This document shows, one piece after another, positions 12,101 through 25,620 of a stretch of 64,000 nucleotides of DNA; position 1 is the first letter of the stretch, and each line of letters starts with the position of its first letter. Under the pieces are notes generated by a model that worked only from the letters and a program-made list of their open reading frames with translations, was not told where the DNA came from and did no database searches. The translations under genes and the position numbers were made by a program. Origin of the DNA: Phoebastria nigripes (lineage: Eukaryota > Chordata > Aves > Procellariiformes > Diomedeidae); the NCBI GenBank assembly GCA_035582835.1, contig JAYKAV010003266.1, positions 5,397,468 to 5,461,467 on the forward strand, in the 5' to 3' direction.

Positions 12101-13225
12101 CTCCTCGACAGGGAGAGGTGATGAATTTGGACTCCTCAAGAAACCCTAAGCTTGTTTCGATATATGTATATTTTTTCTTTTCGATCCAAAGTCCGTGGTG
12201 CCAGAACAAGACACCTCCTCTCCAGCAAGGCCAGCAACAAGTTGGCTTCTGGAGATCTGGCTTCATGCTCCAGCTGGACCAAAGCCCCATCCTCGTGGCT
12301 GTCTCGACTGGGATGTGTAGCAGAGAGAGCAGAAGGGAGTTGTCTTGTCTCTTTGGTCCAGGCTGCAGCTCTGGAGTAACTGGGGAAGTCTGGCAAACCA
12401 GAAAATGCCCAGGTACTTAACAAGCCAGCCCCAAGATACAGGGACAAAAGACTGCTTTGTTCTGCCTGAGCTGAGAAGTGGCAAGAGATCCAAGGTCGCC
12501 TTGCTGGGAAGGCTACACCAGCTGACCTGCCTCCCGTCTCATCGCTCCTGGAGAGGGCAAATGTTTGCGTGGCAGGTAGCTCATCCTGGGCAAGATCAAT
12601 CCTGTGACCCATATTTAAGGTTTTGAGGGTACCCGAACACTAGGGAGCACACCACCTCCCACGGGCGTGAAAGGGAAATTATAGTATCAAAACAGAAAAG
12701 GGAAACGGAGTCCCACTACAAAGAGCAGCGCAGTCCCAGAGAGACAGGTACGGCTCAGCTCCAGGGCAGTGATGGGACTTGGACATGGAAGGAGCACTTG
12801 GGGAGGGATGTGCGCTGCAGATAACTGCTTTGGGAAGGCTTTTTACAGCAGGACGGGCTGTATTTAGGATACACCCAACAGAGCCGCTGGGTGTAACCTG
12901 GGCAGGCAGCCTGTATGCATTTCTCAGGGGAAGATAGGTCCAGGGTTGGACCGGTCCACGCTTGGGTGCAGCGTGTCTCTGTACCGGCACGACTGCATCG
13001 CATGAGTGTCTCCCAGCCGGCAGGACCACGAGCCCCGCCGGGCTCCTGCCAAACCTGAGCATCACGGCTTCGCTGATGGACACGGAGCCGCATGTTGCGG
13101 CGCTGAGCTGCTGCGTGGTAGTGTCCTGCTAATAGCTACACGCCGAAGGGTTCGCCTTGCAGGAAGGGCACTCAGTCTGTTGCTGTCTGGAATAGAGGAA
13201 TAAACCTTGAGCTGGCCAAAGGCTT
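12101..13225 (+). other. MTCH1: MTCH1 3' UTR
   Basis: From the TGA at 12,098-12,100 the sequence has no further exon signature. The first good poly(A) signal is AATAAA at 13,199-13,204, which predicts cleavage about 15-25 bases later. The UTR end is inferred, not seen. Confidence 0.6.
13199..13204 (+). terminator. MTCH1: Poly(A) signal, probable MTCH1 3' end
   Basis: AATAAA follows the MTCH1 stop by 1.1 kb, with no earlier canonical hexamer noticed on this strand. Confidence 0.6.
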
Positions 13226-15400
13226 GCGAGGCGTTGGGGTGAAGGGCTCCTCATGCACACGGCAGCATGGCTGGCCCTTGCGTAGCAGAGCTCACTGGTG
13301 GCAGCAGAGCAGGATTTATCCTCAGCTCCCCCGACAAGTTTTTTTGCACCAGTCTGTGCTGTCACGGCAGCCAGGCAGATTTCCCCTGTTTTAGTTCCCC
13401 CACAAAGCAGTCTTTTGCACAGAGGTGTTGCTGCACTCCCTGGGAAGAGGTTTTGGGGTCCTTGAGCAGGTTCCCATGTGCTGCTGCAGCAGCAGCAGCT
13501 GGGGTCACATCCATCCTGGTCCTCTGGGGACCCCAACCTGCCATCGCACAGGGGTTTTCCTCCATCAGAGGGGTTTGATCCGCACCTCCCAACCAGGGCC
13601 TGCGGGACAGCACTGGTATGCGCCGGGACCGGTGGTTCCCACCCAGCTCCTTTCGGTGTCGTGAAGTCGGTCCTGCCTGTCCTCCCTTCCTCCCATATGG
13701 TTGATGTTGCAGTAACAAAAGTTAAATAATGCATGGCCCTGTTCCCTAAGCCCAGAGATTATTTCAAAGAGGATTTAACTGTGTTCCAAAATACAGCTAT
13801 AAAACAACAACTCTTGGGTGTTTCTTTTTTAAAAAAGTGTTAATTTTTTTCTGCATAACGGGCTCCCTCACTCAGGGAAGGTTTCAGTTTAACACAGGCA
13901 TTTCCTTTGGTTTCTTCCCCAAAGCCAGGGCTAAACCAGCTGTTGCAAACTCAGATTCCCTCTGATCTTCCTCACCTCCATGGAAGGTTGGCAGGTTTAG
14001 GCTGAGCAAACTGGGAGCACCTGGAGCAAGGGTGGAGGCAGCAGTGGGCTTGGCTGTTTGAAACAACATACATGAAAGTAGGTATTTGGAGTTAAAATTG
14101 ACCCTGAGCAATTCTAGAAGGGATGATGGGAGACCCTTTGCTGCTGTCAGACCTGCTCTGAGCCCATCGGGTGGGCTCAGCTGCTCCATCCTCCCCTGCA
14201 CAGCTCACAGGGTCCTTACCCGCCTGCCTTTTAATGTGTTAGCTGGTTTCTTGCCTACCCCGACACCGGGCATTGCATCTCCCAGATTGCACAACGCCTG
14301 CTCAGGAACATATGCCTTTAGCCTCAAAATTAAGGCCACCTTCTGCTGGTCACGTGCCTGTAAAACCTCTTACACCCTGTGCACAGCCTGGCTGCAGCCA
14401 CTGCAATGAAAAGTGCTATTTCCTTTCCTTTAAGGAATTTACCCAAGGAATTTACCTAAATTGGCACCAGAGCAAGCATCCTGCCAGCAATTTCTGCCCA
14501 GTTCACTGGGACTCAGGAGGTTTGCTGGAAACACAACACTTGAATATAGTTTTTGGTCAATTTAAATGAAAACCAGGTTTCAAAGGTTTCAGTGCACTGC
14601 CTTGCCTTGAAGCGGGGGCCGCCGTTCATAGGTTGATTAAATATTTCCTTACCTCCTCTTTCTAACCCTGGTTCTTCTTGTTCCATGCTTCATTTGAGGT
14701 GTACCCACCATGGGGACATTGGCAAGGAGACAACCCAAACTCTGGCTGGGCACCCCCCTCCCTTAAATTGCTGCCCCGTTAGTGGGTGCCCAGCCCCGCA
14801 GCTGGTGCTCGTGTAGCACAGCTGATGGGGACGGGGCCCCGCTCCCACAGGAGAGGGGATCCAGGGTGAAACCTGCGGTTGGGAGAACAAATGAAGTGGT
14901 GTAGGAGGAGGTTTGGGTCCGGTGCCTGGGATGGAGCNGGGGATTTCTCCCACCTACAGCCCCAGTGCTCCCCTATCTGCCCAGGAAACAAACTTGGGTT
15001 TAAATATTGACTTTCTCCTGCACAAAACCGGGATGGGTGGAGATTGCTGCTGTTCTGTGCCCATGTGGTTTTATCAGCCTTCAGTGGAAAACAGAGATTG
15101 CCGGGACTTTGGCCTCATCTGCTCCCAGCTGCCGGGGGGAGAAGGGAGGCAGCGACGGCAGCCGGGAGAGGGAAACTCAGGTCAAGGCTGCCCTGACTCT
15201 CCGTGGGACCCGGACGCTTGGTTCTAGCAGGATTTGGGGAGCAATGAGGTGCTGGTGAAGCCCTTGTGCCCACGGCTGAGCTCAGACCGATTGCATCGTT
15301 CTTCCCTTTTCCCCTGCAGAGCCNTCCTGCTCTTAACCCTTCAGTTAAAACCAAACCCCCACCCGGCTGTGCTGCTCTCCCTGCTGCGGAGCCGGGAGGA
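13226..15400. other. Intergenic, nothing recognised
   Basis: Mixed-composition sequence downstream of MTCH1. The only structure noted is a short direct repeat (AAGGAATTTACC twice, about 14,433-14,458). Open frames here lack domains and splice context. Confidence 0.5.
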
Positions 15401-16993
15401 AAGCAGCCCAGCAAACCTCTCCCAATGACTGTACGGTGCCCGTCACCCTGGTGTCTGGTCAGCAGGAAGGCCAGGGGCTGCCGGCCCCCCCNGCCAGCCC
15501 TCACCAGCCCCGGCAGCGATGGAGGGGCCCCGTCTTGCAGCCGCGCACGAGGAAGTGCCCCTGCGGCGCGGCTGCCCTCGATAAGGCTGTTTGCGCTATT
15601 CTCCCACAGCGCCGAGCTCCACGTAGGCAAAGAATTCTTTAAAAAAAAAAATATATAAAATAATAACCCTCGTGGAGTTGATCCTGCTGCCGGGGAGGTG
15701 GGACCGGCTGGTGCCGGGAAATGCTCAGGGTGGGGACTTGGACCGGACCCAGGCGCCGGCGGCGCGGTGGCCCTGGACCCGTCCCCTGTCTTCGCACAGC
15801 CCCGTCCTCGGTGGGAGCGGGGTGGCCCCGTCCCCCAGGATGGCCTTCACCCGAAGTGGGAGGTTATGGAGGAGCCGGGTCCTGCTGGATTCCTCCCCTC
15901 TGGACAAGGGAAATCCCAGCTGGAAACAAGGAGAAAAGGCCACAAAGGGCACGGCGGGAAAGCTCGGCACGGTGGCCTGACCTGCCACGCTGGCGGTGGC
16001 GGCTCCGTCTGTCGCTGGNGGCTTGTAAGAGGAGGGGAAGAGCGTGGGGAAGCTGCTTTCCACGCTCCCCCTTGCCTGCTGCGGGCCCTTTTTTGGGGGG
16101 AAACTCCCTCAAATCCCCCCAAGCTGAGCCACCCTGTCCCCTCCTGGGATGGCAGTGCTCTCNGGGGGAGCCGGCAGCATTTTATCCCACCCCGAGGAGA
16201 CCCCAGGCCTTGCGGGAAAGAGGTGGTGGCACAGGCNGGCCGGGGTCGGCCGAGATGCCTTCCCCCACGGCCGCCGTGGCCCCCGCACGCATGGCGCCGC
16301 ATGGCATGGCGGCGGGCCCCGCCGTCCCAGGGAGAAGCAGCAGGCCTGGCGAGCCGGGGAGGGGGGAAAAGTCTCCCCGGCTTTTGATTTGGCTCCTCTC
16401 CCCCCGCCGTGACCCGGCATGGTGAGGGTCCGTGTTGCCTCCGCTGTGGCAGCCGTTGTCCGAGGTGCCGTCCCTTGCTGAAAACGTGTTAATTCTGTAA
16501 TCGTTAGGAATGGAGTTTCTCCCTTAAAAGCCGCCTGCGCTCTGCGGCCGGGCGGCGCGGCTCTTGTCAGGCTGCCAGAGGAGGCCGGAGCAGCGTCACA
16601 TGCCGCAAAGTTTTACAAGGCGAACGAGCCGTCTGGGGAGAGGGACGGGAGAGGGGACAGACGCACGCACGCACTCGGACGCGCACACGGAGAAACCTCC
16701 TCCGGGCTCCCTCCTGCTCTGATCCCAACGTTTTTTTTTTGTTTTTTTTTTTTCTCCTTTTTTTTGGAAGAACAAAGACTTTGGGGTGGGTTGGTGCGTT
16801 TGTTTTTCCGGGGTTGGTGTCGGGGACGGGGGGGGGGAAGGAGGCCGGAGGCGGAGGGGGGAGCCGGCGGCTTGAACGCGAGAAAGTCCTGAATTTCCCT
16901 GGCCGAGTTGCCGAGTCGGTCTCTGCGAAACTTGGAGGAGGAAAGACGGGGGGAAAAACGGGGGGAAAAAAATAATTAAAAAATAAAATATGA

Positions 16994-17001
16994 TGACGTC
17001 A
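16994..17001. promoter_or_regulatory. Perfect CRE palindrome
   Basis: TGACGTCA, the full CREB/ATF site, lies in an AT-rich pocket (AAATATGA before it) inside the CpG-rich block. Full CREs inside CpG islands are usually close to a transcription start, which makes this the best single marker for a promoter in the gap. Confidence 0.5.
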
Positions 17002-17459
17002 CTTGGAGCAGGGGTGCCTTCCCCGCTGCCTGTCAGATGCGCCTGAAAAGAACAGGGCAATAAAACAACAGCCGCCTCTGTCTCCCTCGTTAAACACGGC
17101 ACTAATTGGATGTTAATTTCTCCTTGCTCTTCTCGCTGCTCGATTGTGAGGGCTCTGCCTGGCTCTCCCTCTCTCGCTTTCTTTCTTTCCTGTTGCAATG
17201 CTCTTGGCAGCTCTGAGGGACTCCGGACTGTGCGCTCCCCTCCCGCTTGTGGACTGGAATAATTCAGGAGCTGGGAGTATTAAAAAAGACGAGGCGTGGG
17301 GGCGAACGGTTCAGAAACGGGGCGAGCGCGATGGATTTTGAGAGCTACGCTAATCTCCCCGTTTCCCGTGCATTGTCCTGCCGACTTGGAGCTATTCTCT
17401 TCCCATTTGATTTCTCTTCCCCTCCCCCCTTTCCCTTTGCATTGGGTTCAGGCTGCTGG

Positions 17460-17461
<2 letters not shown>

Positions 17462-17543
<82 letters not shown>

Positions 17544-17563
17544 CCAAAAAAAAAAAAAAAAAA
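17462..17563. repeat. Long A homopolymer (81 A, GCC, 18 A)
   Basis: An almost pure A tract inside the CpG-rich block. No retrotransposed sequence is evident upstream and no target-site duplication is visible, so it looks like an expanded simple repeat rather than a poly(A) tail. Its exact length is unreliable in any assembly. Confidence 0.85.
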
Positions 17564-20500
17564 GCACGGTTCAATGACGACAAACCCCCAAACCTCCTCC
17601 CAGCTCCCCCCGTCTCGCCGCGCCGCCTAACCCCTGCGTGGAAACAGGCGTTTTAGGGAGCCGGAGCAGGAAGTTGTTGTTCTCTGTGTTGCCCAGGTCA
17701 TCCTTAAAGGGTATGTGTGCAAGAGCGGCGGGCGCGTGGGGCTCGGTGGGCGCCCAGCAGCGGTCGGCCGCCCCCCGTGTTGCCGCCCGGCCGACGAGGC
17801 GGGTGAACGGCGGAGGGGGAGCGGGGGGCCGGGAGGTGTTTTGGGGGACGCGAGAGGGGCCCAAGGGACAGGATGGGTGGGGGAGCGGAGGGGAGGGAGC
17901 GGGAGGCGGAGGTGGGGGGAGAGAGCGAGAGCCGGGGAGTAAAGTCCTACCTGGGATCGGTGCCAACTTCCTGCAAAGGGTTACAGACCCGCGGCTTTGA
18001 GAGCCCACCAGAGGCGAGTGCGCTCTTGTCACGGTTCCAAGGCGAGATGAAGGCAGCGGGAACAGGTACAGCAGATGCCGAGTGGCCTCGTTTGCCCGCC
18101 GAGCGGGGCTTTGGCTCGATTTAAACCTCGCCGACAGGGAGGCTTCGGTGCTCCCGCCGGCGGGGGCCTCGCCATCCCCGCACGAGGCCGANGGGGCCGG
18201 CGGGTGCCAAGGGTGGGGTGCGCGGGCTGGCGGCAGGGGGGGGTGTATGCGTGCATGGCAAGGGGGGGCCTCCATCGTTCGTTCGCCTTCTCGCCGTTTG
18301 GATTAACATGCGGAAGATGCGCCTGTCACTTTGCTTACTGTCAGCGCCGGCTCGGGGATGGGTGACGGCTTTGTTCGGCGCAGCCGGGGGAGCCGTGCCA
18401 ACTCGGACTTGGCAGGCGAAGCCGGGTGGGCAGGGAGAGGGGGACGAGGGAGCGGGAGCGGCTGCCGGGGCGGCTGCGGAGGGACGTGGCCGCAGGCCCG
18501 CGTCTGAGCGCGGCGGCTTTCTGGCGGCGTGCGCCTCCCTCTCCCTCCCTCTCTCCNGCGCTCGCCTGCGCCCAGGCTGGTGCAGACAAAATGAAAACGT
18601 GTTTTGTTTTGTTTTTTTGGCATCTCCCCAGCAGCACTACCAACCCCGGCCATCCCCCCCCTCTCTGGTCCCTTCCCCAACCCGCCGCGACTCCCCTTTT
18701 ACAATCGGAACAACCCAGGTGCTAGGGCAGCAAAAAAAAAAAGGCCAAAAATACCCCCTGGCACCCAAACCACCCCCAATCCGCCCCCCTCGGCGGTGAC
18801 TGCTCCCAACCTTCCTCCATGGTGGGTGGGTTGTTGTTTGTATATATATNTTTTTTTTGGTCCTTTTTTTTCCTACCCCCCCCCCATCAGATCCCTCTCG
18901 CGTTGGGTGTGTGCGTTCCTATTCAAGGACCCGCCGCCTCCTGTCGTGCTAAAACCAGGAAGGAGGGAGCCCAGGGCTCATTTCTGCCTGGACGCTGGGG
19001 CAGTGGGCGAGGGAGCCGGCGATGGAGGGCGCGAGGAGGGAGGAGGGGGACGAGCAGGCGGGAAAAGGAGCCCGGGGGGGCGGGAAAAAAAAAAATCCAC
19101 CTCCCCAGGCCTTTTGTTTAACCTGCGTCGATGCAAAGGAAGGTCTTGGCTTTTTTTTTTCTTCCCCTTGTCCTTTTTTCCCCCCCTGTGCTTGAGCCTG
19201 GCGGGGCGTTTTCGAGCCCAACGGGGCAACTTTCCGGAGCAGGCGGTGTCAGAGGTTGATTTTTTGGGAGGTGGCGGGCTCGACCCGCGGGCGCGCGGCT
19301 CCGAGTGCAGGAATTCCTGCCAGCTCGCCTTTGTGCCAGCCTCCGTTGGCCTTGGGTGTCTCGTTCGGATGGAGCCTGGCATCCAGGCACCGCCCATTTC
19401 TTGGCGTTGAGCTGCGAGGAGAAGGAAAGGGGAGAGAGCGAGCGAGAGAAGGGAAAAAAAAAAGCTGTCTCACTCAAACTGGCCTTTCTCGGAAAAGGAT
19501 CCTTCCCTGATGATTGTCCGGATAAGCGGAGCTAAATCCAGCCACCACTCAACAACAAAACCACTCTCTTCCACGGTGCGTCTCTCTTGCTGCCTTGGTA
19601 CGAAATCGAACCTCACTCTTAATTTTGTTTCTTTTTTTTTTTTTTTTTCTTTTTTGTTTGTGCGGTTGGGTTTTTTTGCCTTTGATTTGAAATAACGTTT
19701 TGTTCCTCCACTTGCTCAGTTGCTTTGTTGTTGCTGTAACCTGCCTTCTCCCCGAAACCCCTTCCCGTCGAGTCCTCCGGCCCTTGGTGCTAAAACATCC
19801 GACTTTAAAATCAGTCTCCTATAGAGAAGGATGTATAGCAGATAGGCAGGTCCCTATGTGCAGTGTTTGGAGCAGGACTGGAGGGTGATTTCTCTCCCTG
19901 CCCTCGCCCNGCCGCCCGGGATGTCCCCGAGAGCCGCCCGGGGCTGGGTGCGTGTCGCGCGGGTGCTTCTTTAGTTCCCCACTGGGCACCACTGAGGGAG
20001 GAAAAAAATATGTCGAATCATGTCGGATTTGCAATTCAACATGGCAGCCGCAGCTAACGTGGTGGGAGCTCGTAGCGCCGAGCAGACCAGCGGGCACGCG
20101 TGCTCCCGGCCGGCTGTGCCAGCGCAGGGTGGGGGCATGGGAAGGGTGGAAGGAAGGAGAGGGAGGATGGGAGGGAGGGAGGACACCCGGGCAAGGTCAG
20201 AGGAGGAGGATAATTTTATTTCTTTTNGGGGGGGTGAATTACACCAGGAGTGATTTGGGAAGGAGGGAACTCAAGCGGTCTGGTTTTGTCAGCGTTAACT
20301 GTTTAGAAGCTGGCTTGTTTTTCATGCTGGCATGGCATGCCAGGGCGGGCGGCAGAGCCGGGGAGATGCCCGGGAGCGGGGCGGGAGGCTCTGCCGGTCC
20401 CGGCGGGTGAAGCCAGCCGAGGGAGCGGTCTGGTGGCAGCTTTTCCTGGAGCGATGGCGGCCTTTAGGCTTTGGAGATAGACCGAGCCGGGTGCTCCTGG

Positions 20501-22077
20501 GAGGAAGCTGCTTTGCGAAGGCATCGGGACGATTAACGGGGTGGCTCGTGGCCGCCCAGTGCCTCCTGCCTNGTGGAGGTTCGCGCCTCTCCCCTCGCAC
20601 CTGGGCGAGATCTGGCACCGCTGCGCCGAAGCTCTCCTGGTCTGCCCGGTCGTAACCGAGCCCCGGGGTTTGGCCCCAGTGTGTGTGAATCTGCCCTCTT
20701 TCTGTCAAACTTAATTTAGGCCCTTCTGGGATGCGACAAAAGCAGTTTGTTTGCAGGGCAGGGTCCTCCTTCCCGGCCGCCGTGCACTTCGCAGGCACTC
20801 GGGAGCCGTGAAAGCCACCCCTCCTCCTTCACCAAATTTTGCCTCCTCCTTCCCCCCTGGCCAGCTTCCCCCCTCCTCTTCCCTTCTCCGAAAAAAACCC
20901 CTCTTTCAGTGAGTGACGCATGGCCCTACAGTAAAGCCTTCAAACTGGCCACAAATCACCCAAATATCCCAGCCCTGCTTTGCCTCCGTGACCCGCCAGC
21001 CTGCACTGGCCATCTCGGCCATGCTCCAGGGACATGCCCAAAATTGCCTCACCTGCCCCTTGCCTCCCAGAAATGCTGTCCCGGGTGTTGTGCATTTTCC
21101 CGGCCCCACAGCAAGCTGGGGGCACCTCGTGCACCCAGGTTTGGCAGCTGGGATGCTGGGGTCTGGCTCTGAACCTTGCTGCTCACTGGTGTGCCATTCG
21201 GCACAGCCATAGGTAGGTTTTCACAATACTCCACGGTTGATTTGGAAGCTGAAACTCCCATGTTGTGGGAGCTGGGGGCGGTCAGTCGTTCGTGGGGTCT
21301 GACCCCCAAAATGTGTTGGGATGCCCTCTTCAGCAGAGCNCATTTACATGCCGGTTTACATCCAGACCTTTAATGCCAGTGAGAAGGCAGCACTAGTGTT
21401 TTGCTCGTCAGTCCAGCTTTCCCCTTACTGATTATTTATACAAACAGGGGCTGGGGTGGAACCAGACCTTTCTGAATTTGTCCCCAGTCCCTATTCCTTN
21501 CCTGGGAAAAGCTAGTGGAGAGTGGATATAAAAAAAGCCGCTGAAGCCAATGGCTCCAGTGGGCTCTGCAGTGGGCAGCCTGAGAGGAGAGAAAGTCTGA
21601 ACTCAAGCAAGACACTTCTGACGTGTCCTAAGCAAAACATCTGGCACCCCTGGAAGAGCTATCCAGCCAAGGGACACAGCTGTTTTATTCCACACAGCTC
21701 GCAGCAAAATAGGGCTCGTGCTTCCAGAACATGGCTCAGCAAAAAGGATGAATTCTTGAAATTGGGAGTTGGATCTTTCTGCCGTTTATTGCCTTTGAAT
21801 CAGGAGATTGCTCTCAGGCTGCTCTGGTGCGAGCTCTGCTCCATCTCCAGGCAGGAGACCAGGAGCTTTTCTCCAAGGCTCGAGCCTTGTTCGGCTGCTA
21901 TAACCCCCCAGCAGTCAGCAGGGCGACTCTGGATTTGCACTGACATTCCTGAGAACAGGATCGGGCCTCCAGGTTTGTCAAGGGTGGCTCCGGGAAATTT
22001 CCTTTCCTTAAAAGGGCCAGGTTTGGCCAAGGCAGAGTTTGGATTGTGATTTCCTTTTTTCTTTTTCCTTTTTTTTT

Positions 22078-22116
22078 AAACAAACAAAAAAACAAACAAA
22101 CAAACTAACAAACAAA
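22078..22116. repeat. (CAAA)n microsatellite
   Basis: Interrupted tandem ACAA/CAAA units following an A-rich stretch. Confidence 0.8.
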
Positions 22117-25100
22117 CTTGGAGCAAAACTTGCATTGGTGAAAATTGCCTGATTTACAGTTGCAGAAAACGCTGTGCTCTGTGTCTCCACAGGCCAGGCC
22201 TGAGGGGTCCAGCTTCTCCCATGCTGGACCATCCATGTATTCAGCTTCACCGCTCCAGTGACAACTTCTGGTGGGGAAAGAGGGGATAAAAGGCAGGGAG
22301 ACTGAATTTGGCCTTTGTGGGCTCCGTCCTCAGCCTTTCCACTAATTGTTCCAATGGATTTGGGGGCACAAGTTTAATGGGATGCTTGTAGAAACACATC
22401 CAAGGGAGAGCTGATGCTAGCAGCTTCATGCACCATGGAGAACATACAGTATCCAGAGGCACCCAGATCTGATTCACCCTCCGTACCACCCCACAGCTGG
22501 TCCTCAGAAGAATCAATATAGTTTATTTTCCTTCCTGCAGTTTTTTTCTCTCTCTGCCACCTCTTTCATTCCCTAATTTCCCTCCACCTTTTTCTGTAGT
22601 ACCGGTTTGTTATTGTGGAGTTGCTCATAGCTACTGTTTATCTTTGATGTTACTTGGCTGCTGCGAAAGGTGAGGTCTGGGAGGACAAAGCGAGGCGGCT
22701 GGTTTGTTATTGTAGGGTTGCTCATGGGCACTGAGCTGTGCTGTCTGGCTTTGCAGTTGGAAAGCCCATGAGATACGCAGGGCTAATGCATGCTGGGTTT
22801 GGCATGCTAGGGTCACTGACGAGATAGTCCTGGCCACAGAAAATGTAAGAGAAGTAGTAGCACAACCAACATGCTGCATAAAGTGAGGTCTGTGGAGTCT
22901 AAGAGGTAGGTATTACATTATTGTGATGATGACAACCAAATATCAGCCTGTATGTAACACCCTGTGGTTTTGCGAGGTCCATAGCCAGGCTGTGGAGTGG
23001 TGGCTTTGCAAGCACCTCTCCTGCTCGTTCCCACCAGTGCTGTTCTGTCCTGTGGCTGCTACCAGCACATCAGCGTCACCGTCTTGCTGGGCTTGGGGAC
23101 CGAGGACCAGCCCAAGGGAGATGGCCGTGCATCCCCGGCCCATGCAGGACCGGGCAGGAGGTTTCTTCTCACCTGCAAGACCATGACAAGCGTTGTGCTG
23201 CTCTCCCTCCTCCCAGCCTGAGGGCTTTGCAGGGCAGCCACGGCCACCTTTGACTTGGTCGACTGTTCAGTCTGGTTTGAACTCGCGGGATGGCCTGTGC
23301 TGATGTTTTAGTGCCAGGCATGGGGACCTGAAGCAGCTTCGGCTGGGCAGGGAGGTTCTGGGAATAACACCAAGAATTCAGGGAATGGTTCTCCTCTCCT
23401 TCAGTCTTGGCTTGCTCGGCACTGGGCACCGGCTCTGCCGAGGGGAACAGAGGTCGCAGGGGCAGCACGTGGCATCCCGGCATGTGGAGCCAGGACGGCT
23501 TGGGAGCAGGCAGCAGGATGGGAGCAGGCTAATTTGCTTGCACTGAGTTTGACAACAGAAGCCTGAGGGCTAGGAATGGAGGCACTCTGGGCACNCAAGG
23601 AGAGGGGGTCCCAAAAAACCCAACTTGGAGCAACAGCTTGGATTATAACATTTTTCAAGCAGGCTGCACTCCTCATGTGGAGACCGCACCAAAAGTCAGG
23701 GCAGGTGCTGATACCAGTGTGATCAACAGCTTGAATTTCTGCGCATCTGCTCCCAGGGCTCCTGTTTGTGGGAGAAGGATTGGGCTAAGACCCACAGGGA
23801 GGATGCCTGGGATCATCCCTCCAGCCACGCTGCCTTGGGACCACATCACTGCGGCTGAAGAGAGCTGGGATGGACACAGAGGGACACGGATAAAGGGGTC
23901 TAGGAGGGTTTTGCTCCTTTCTCCAAGCTGGCACTGCACAAAAGCTAAGCAGGCGATGAAANGCGACCACTCAGCATGTTTCAGTCTCCCAGGAATAAGA
24001 ATAGAGATAAGGTCTCCACCATCACCTCCCAGTTCAGTCTGGCCAGTCGTCCTACAGCCTGCTGGGGGATTGCCTCTGCTGTTTTAAATCTGCAAAAGCT
24101 CCTTCACTCCCTGGCTCCATCAGCCGTGTGCTGTTCAATACACACTGGACTCCAGCCCAGAAGCGACTGCATCTCAGCAGAGACGTGGTGACACACGATG
24201 TGTCGATCCCCGACGCTGTCTTTGTTGCACAACTTGCTCTCGCTAGTCCTGAAATCTTCCCGGCTGTTCAGAGAGGCAGCGGCAAAAGAAGAGTCCGGCA
24301 ACGAGTTCCCGAAGTAGGGAAACCTGAGCCGGTGGAGCCTGGCTGTGCTGGAGCTGACAGCCAGGATAGGCCCCTGACCTGGGGCTGGATCCAGCCGTGC
24401 CTGAGCACTGTGGGAGTTCCCATCTGGATCTCAGCTTTGCAGTCTGGGCCCTCCCCTGCCCAGGGGATTAGCCGAGATGTGGTTCCCAGGGCGGGGGAAG
24501 GGGCTAATGAACAGAGACAGGATAACGAAGCAGGTAAGGGCTTCCTGTCCTTTAGGGCTCAGGAGGAAATCCTGCAGCTGGTGAATCTGGATACGATTAG
24601 TGTCCATTTCTCCCTGTGTAATCAACCCATCTGTTCATCCTTGCACATCAACAGCGCACGCCCCGTTGCAGGCAGATGCCTCCCGGGCACTGTTTTTATC
24701 TGTGTCTGCCATGGCCACTCCACGCAGGCTGAGAACAAGGCTCGCTCTGAGCCGTGGATGCCGTGACAGCATCTGCTCCCTCTCCCCGCCAGGCTCAGCA
24801 GCTTAGGTCAGGCCAGAGGGAGCCCCAGGAGAGCTGCAGCCAACAAACCGGCTATGATTGCTGCAAGCAGCAGGACCAAGCCCCGGAAAAGCCTCTTCTT
24901 TGGAGGGAGCGCCAGCATCTTCTCCAAAGGGCTTTGAACAAAAGTTCAAAGTGATCTTTGTAACACACTGATAAGCTCACCTTTCCAGACACTGCCTACT
25001 CATCCAAGCTCAACTTTACCGCAAGCAGGTAAAGGTGGATTATGTTCGGCTTCCAGGCTTGTAAAGTCTTGTTCATCATGTGGGATCCTGAGTACAGGCT

Positions 25101-25369
25101 ATACAGTCCCCATGTGGTCATGGAAGGGACTGGGCTTTCAGTCCTGCTCTGTAGGAACGCTGGTTAAAGTTGATAGCTGCTGATGCAGGATCCTGAGGAT
25201 TCATTCCACCTTCTTTTCCTTGGCAATCTTGTCCAGCTATGCAAAAAACACGTGGCAGCCCTGCATTGGCTTGCAAATGCCAGGCCAACGTGCCGGCTTG
25301 GGCTGAAATGAAGGAGCTGGTGTGTGGATCAATGCTTTTTCATAATGCAGTGGCTCAAGCTTGCATGGT

Positions 25370-25620
25370 TCTTTAGGGTCTTCTGAAAGGTCAAGCTTGG
25401 TGACAGAGTCAGGACAAAATCTAAGGGTTATAATTCCCAGTCCTGGTGTCCTGTATACTCAAACCGTGTCAACCTGCACTTACATTAGCTCTTACTTGTG
25501 TCGCATTTGGTCGTTGGAGTGTCTTGAGGGATCCATTGTACTAAGTGCTATCCACATACGGAAGATAAAGATGGTCCATACCCAGAGCAGTTTACACGCT
25601 CAGCCCAGATCCCTCCTGTG
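25370..25620. repeat. Possible ancient amniote retroelement fragment
   Basis: The part at about 25,535-25,600 (GTACTAAGTGCTATCCACAT, then a GATGGTCCATACCCAGAGCAG-like run and TTTACACGCTCAG) resembles the 'gctgtacaaacacat...cagtccctgcccagaagagcttaca' tail common in old amniote SINE and CR1/L3 copies. The match is loose and the boundaries are guessed. Confidence 0.3.

Larger units (their letters stand above)
15400..20700. promoter_or_regulatory. Large CpG-rich block, candidate promoter region
   Basis: About 5 kb of GC-rich, CpG-rich sequence with many purine and pyrimidine runs, several isolated N bases and a central CRE. Numerous long open frames exist on both strands, as expected in GC-rich DNA with few stop codons; none shows a protein domain I recognise. 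The size is typical of a developmental or long-noncoding-RNA promoter. It lies 17-22 kb upstream of the let-7 pair on the same strand as MTCH1, so it may start their primary transcript, but nothing in the sequence proves that. Confidence 0.5.

Noticed and set aside
17462..17563. Poly(A) tail of a processed pseudogene.
   Set aside because: No mRNA-like sequence precedes it on either strand and no flanking direct repeats are visible.
16596..18799. Long open frames on both strands in the CpG-rich block (up to 234 codons).
   Set aside because: Low-complexity Pro/Arg/Gly/Lys composition, no domain, no phase-consistent partner exons. Expected from GC-rich DNA lacking stop codons.
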